From NCBI GenBank assembly GCA_964513565.1, contig CAZENE010000007.1, positions 33,828-97,827 on the forward strand: a DNA stretch of 64,000 nt, given 5' to 3'. Below, one piece after another: positions 62,075 to 64,000 of this stretch (position 1 is its first letter; each line of letters begins with the position of its first letter). The stretch comes from Delta-02 sp964513565. GTDB lineage: Bacteria; Desulfobacterota; Syntrophorhabdia; Syntrophorhabdales; Syntrophorhabdaceae. Position numbers and translations under genes: made by a program. A model generated the notes under the pieces. The model worked only from the letters and a program-made list of their open reading frames with translations, had not been told where the DNA came from and ran no database searches.

Positions 62075-63529
62075 TTACTTTGCATGGATTATTCGCGGGG
62101 TAAGAAACACCACGAGTTCAGTGTTGCGCTTCTCTTCAGTATCCGCTCTGAACAGGGGGCCCAGGAGCGGAATATTGGCAAAGCCGAATATGCCCGTGCG
62201 ATCCTTGAACTTTCTTTCCTGTATCAGGCCGGCGATGACCACCGTTTCTCCATCTTTGATGCGAACAACAGTATCGGCCTCCCGGGTTGTCACGATGGGA
62301 ACACCGCCCGCCAAAGTGGTATCGGGGTATGGTTCCGTCCCCGCAATTGTCGAATATATAGGATGAATGCTGAGGATGATATTATTATTTTCATCTATCT
62401 GGGGTATAACATCAAGCACGACGCCGACATTGATAAATTTTGGGGTAAACGTTGCCAGAGTACCGGTTGTGGTCGCTGATTGCGCCTGGTCAAAATATAC
62501 TTCCTGCGTTGTTGCCTTGATAACCGCTCGCTGGTTATTAAGTGTGGATATCTTCGGACTGGAAAGAACCTCCGTTCTATATTCCTGCTGGAGCGCCTCA
62601 ATATATGTATTGGTTATATTGAGATCTCCGGAAGCAACGGAGCCAACGGAGAATCGAAAAATATCACCGACAATGGAAAAATCGGCAGGCCGGGCGATAG
62701 ATTGCCTTGCACTTATCCGGGCAAAGTTCCCTATCCGTGCGTTTACCAGCTCCCAGTTAACTCCCACACGCGACCCCGCATTGAGGATCACCTCGACTAT
62801 TTTTGCCTCTATCATTATTTGCCGGTGCATGGGCCCCTCAAGATTATCGAGAAACATTGAAACCCTTTTCAGGTTTCTGGAATAGTCCGTTACCATGATT
62901 GAGAACGCTTGACGATTGATTGCGAACTTTCCTTCCGTTGAAAGGATAGCCTTGAGGTTGTCTTCAAGGTTTTTCCAGAGATCGGTCTCGCTATCGCTTC
63001 TGAGCTCAAATGTCTTTTCCTCGGTGCTCGTGGTGCTTCCTGCCGAGGTTGTGCTTGCCGAACCTCCTTCCTTCCACTGGATCCTGCTTGTGCCGGTCTT
63101 CTTCAGCGCGATGTAATTGATCGTAAAAAGACTAGTTTCCAGTTTCGGTTTTGACACATACACGGTTCTATCTTCAATTTTGAAGGTATAATTCAGCGGC
63201 TCGAGGATATATTCGAGTGCTTTGGCGAGGGTGACCTGCTTAAGGTCAACTGTCGTAACGCCTCTCACGTCCGGTTCAATTACGACGTTATAATCGGTCT
63301 GCCTGGCGATCGCCCGCAGGATATCTTTAATTTCGGCCTCTCTCAATGAAAAAGAATAAAGATCATCCGCCTGCTTTGTAACCACCTTCTGTTCTTTATC
63401 GACCTGGAAGGAGACCGGGCTTGGTATATCTGGCGGTTTTGTCTGAGTCTTCACATCACGCACCTCCTGAGAGCTTGCGCATGAGAGCAGCAAACACAGT
63501 AATATCAATGACATCCATCGTATTTTCAT
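62075..63529 (-). CDS. mshL: Secretin of the MSHA/type IV pilus system
   Basis: 484 residues. Lipoprotein signal with the acceptor Cys17 in LLLSCAS, an STN domain (about 60-125), short N1-like regions with a low-complexity Ser/Thr/Gly stretch (about 155-170), and the secretin core ending VVIAGLIQERKFKDRTGIFGFANIPLLGPLF, split in the middle by the usual turns. It forms the outer-membrane pore. Its ATG overlaps the stop of the upstream gene by 4 nt. Confidence 0.93.
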   Translation of the reverse strand: MKIRWMSLILLCLLLSCASSQEVRDVKTQTKPPDIPSPVSFQVDKEQKVVTKQADDLYSFSLREAEIKDILRAIARQTDYNVVIEPDVRGVTTVDLKQVTLAKALEYILEPLNYTFKIEDRTVYVSKPKLETSLFTINYIALKKTGTSRIQWKEGGSASTTSAGSTTSTEEKTFELRSDSETDLWKNLEDNLKAILSTEGKFAINRQAFSIMVTDYSRNLKRVSMFLDNLEGPMHRQIMIEAKIVEVILNAGSRVGVNWELVNARIGNFARISARQSIARPADFSIVGDIFRFSVGSVASGDLNITNTYIEALQQEYRTEVLSSPKISTLNNQRAVIKATTQEVYFDQAQSATTTGTLATFTPKFINVGVVLDVIPQIDENNNIILSIHPIYSTIAGTEPYPDTTLAGGVPIVTTREADTVVRIKDGETVVIAGLIQERKFKDRTGIFGFANIPLLGPLFRADTEEKRNTELVVFLTPRIIHAK

Positions 63530-64000
63530 TTTGCTCTCTCCGTGGCTTTTTCTTTAACAGGCGATTCTTCTTTAGCCGGTGCTCCTTCTTGCGTCACGAT
63601 ATTGGGGTCGGCAAGGATCAACGTCCTTTTTATGCCGCGGTGGGTCAATACGACTCTGTCCTTACCAATCTCCGCGACCCTTTCGTTGCCTATCGTATCC
63701 CCTTTTTTTACGACATCTTTATCAATAATGGCTACCCGGTCACCGCCTTTATCAAGGATAGCAACGAGTCTTACAGCTGAACCCGCAGCTTTCTTCCACC
63801 TTTCCTTAATTATCGGCTGGGTGAAAGGATCCGAATCCCATCCAACTTTGATCTTATCAAACCGGGGTTTAGGATAGGTTTGGGATGAAGTCGTGACCGG
63901 ATTTGAGGAGGTCTGAACAGTCTGCTGACCGGACGGTGTTTGAGACCTAGGAGCCTGTCGGAGAATTGCTGTTCAGAGTCTGTCCATTCATGGCGTTTTC
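63526..64000 (-). CDS. PilP/GspC-like pilus assembly protein, partial and possibly frameshifted
   Basis: The last 149 codons of a minus-strand frame are clear (63526 to about 63972): a Ser/Thr/Gln-rich linker, then KVGWDSDPFTQP and a beta-rich domain ending in a Lys/Glu-rich tail. That is the layout of pilus proteins linking inner membrane and secretin. The frame has no start and meets a stop at 63973. The neighbouring frame from the edge reads ENAMNGQTLNSNSPTGS before a stop at 63949-63951, with the same linker-like composition. A one-base shift near 63950 would join them. The 5' end is outside the window. Confidence 0.6.

Overview
The window reads as a chromosomal segment of a strictly anaerobic, Gram-negative bacterium. 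The best guess is Desulfobacterota of the Syntrophorhabdus/Syntrophus kind. This is inferred from the lower benzoyl-CoA pathway of obligate anaerobes (had-oah-dch), an oxygen-sensitive class III ribonucleotide reductase with its own redoxin, an MSHA-type pilus with a sigma-54 pilin promoter, and a probable selenocysteine codon. No rRNA, tRNA, CRISPR array or complete mobile element was found.

Layout. 1-6.6 kb: a TPR-CHAT protein cut by the window edge, a chemoreceptor whose sensor domain sits at its cytoplasmic C-terminus, and a 5-oxoprolinase operon (pxpA-pxpB-pxpC). 6.6-10.7 kb: a compact end-joining operon with two Ku genes, a separate LigD polymerase and a LigD phosphoesterase-ligase. The polymerase carries Asn where the third metal-binding Asp is expected. 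11.3-18.3 kb: gpmA, a metallo-beta-lactamase-fold hydrolase, a 31-residue membrane peptide, an alpha/beta hydrolase, and a MoxR/DUF58/DUF4129 operon. 19-25 kb: acyl-CoA dehydrogenase, ABC-F ATPase, Yip1 protein, sodium:solute symporter and enoyl-CoA isomerase. 25.7-29.7 kb: an SDR and the three genes converting dienoyl-CoA to the ring-opened product, behind a promoter flanked by two copies of a palindromic operator-like site. 29.8-36 kb: an M24 peptidase, a TIM-barrel epimerase, radA, a universal stress protein and rpoD, whose leader holds a strong terminator-like hairpin. 36.4-39.7 kb: nrdD, a NrdH-like redoxin and nrdG behind two NrdR boxes 31 bp apart. 39.8-48 kb: galT, an inositol monophosphatase, a V4R sensor fused operonically to a histidine kinase, an MBL hydrolase, a ferritin-like protein, ogt and uvrA.

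48.9-52.1 kb holds the most interesting locus: a two-gene YeeE/YedE-type sulfur (or selenium) transporter, a CoA-disulfide-reductase-like flavoprotein and a cyclic-nucleotide-binding protein. The first transporter gene has an in-frame TGA exactly where the family has its invariant Cys in the GC(T/P)SGHG motif. It is followed by a hairpin meeting the published bacterial SECIS rules, and the frame stays open to a stop that overlaps the next start. I read it as a selenoprotein.

53.1-64 kb: an MSHA/type IV pilus operon (PilP-like, secretin, TPR protein, ATPase, inner-membrane platform) running into a PilS/PilR-like two-component pair. A sigma-54-driven pilin gene and a second two-component pair (PrsK/PrsR-like) follow.

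A recurring feature outside genes is a family of inverted repeats whose arms are built from 7-bp units (roughly CGTWRAA). They sit mainly between convergent genes and often touch both stop codons; arms differ by whole heptamers.
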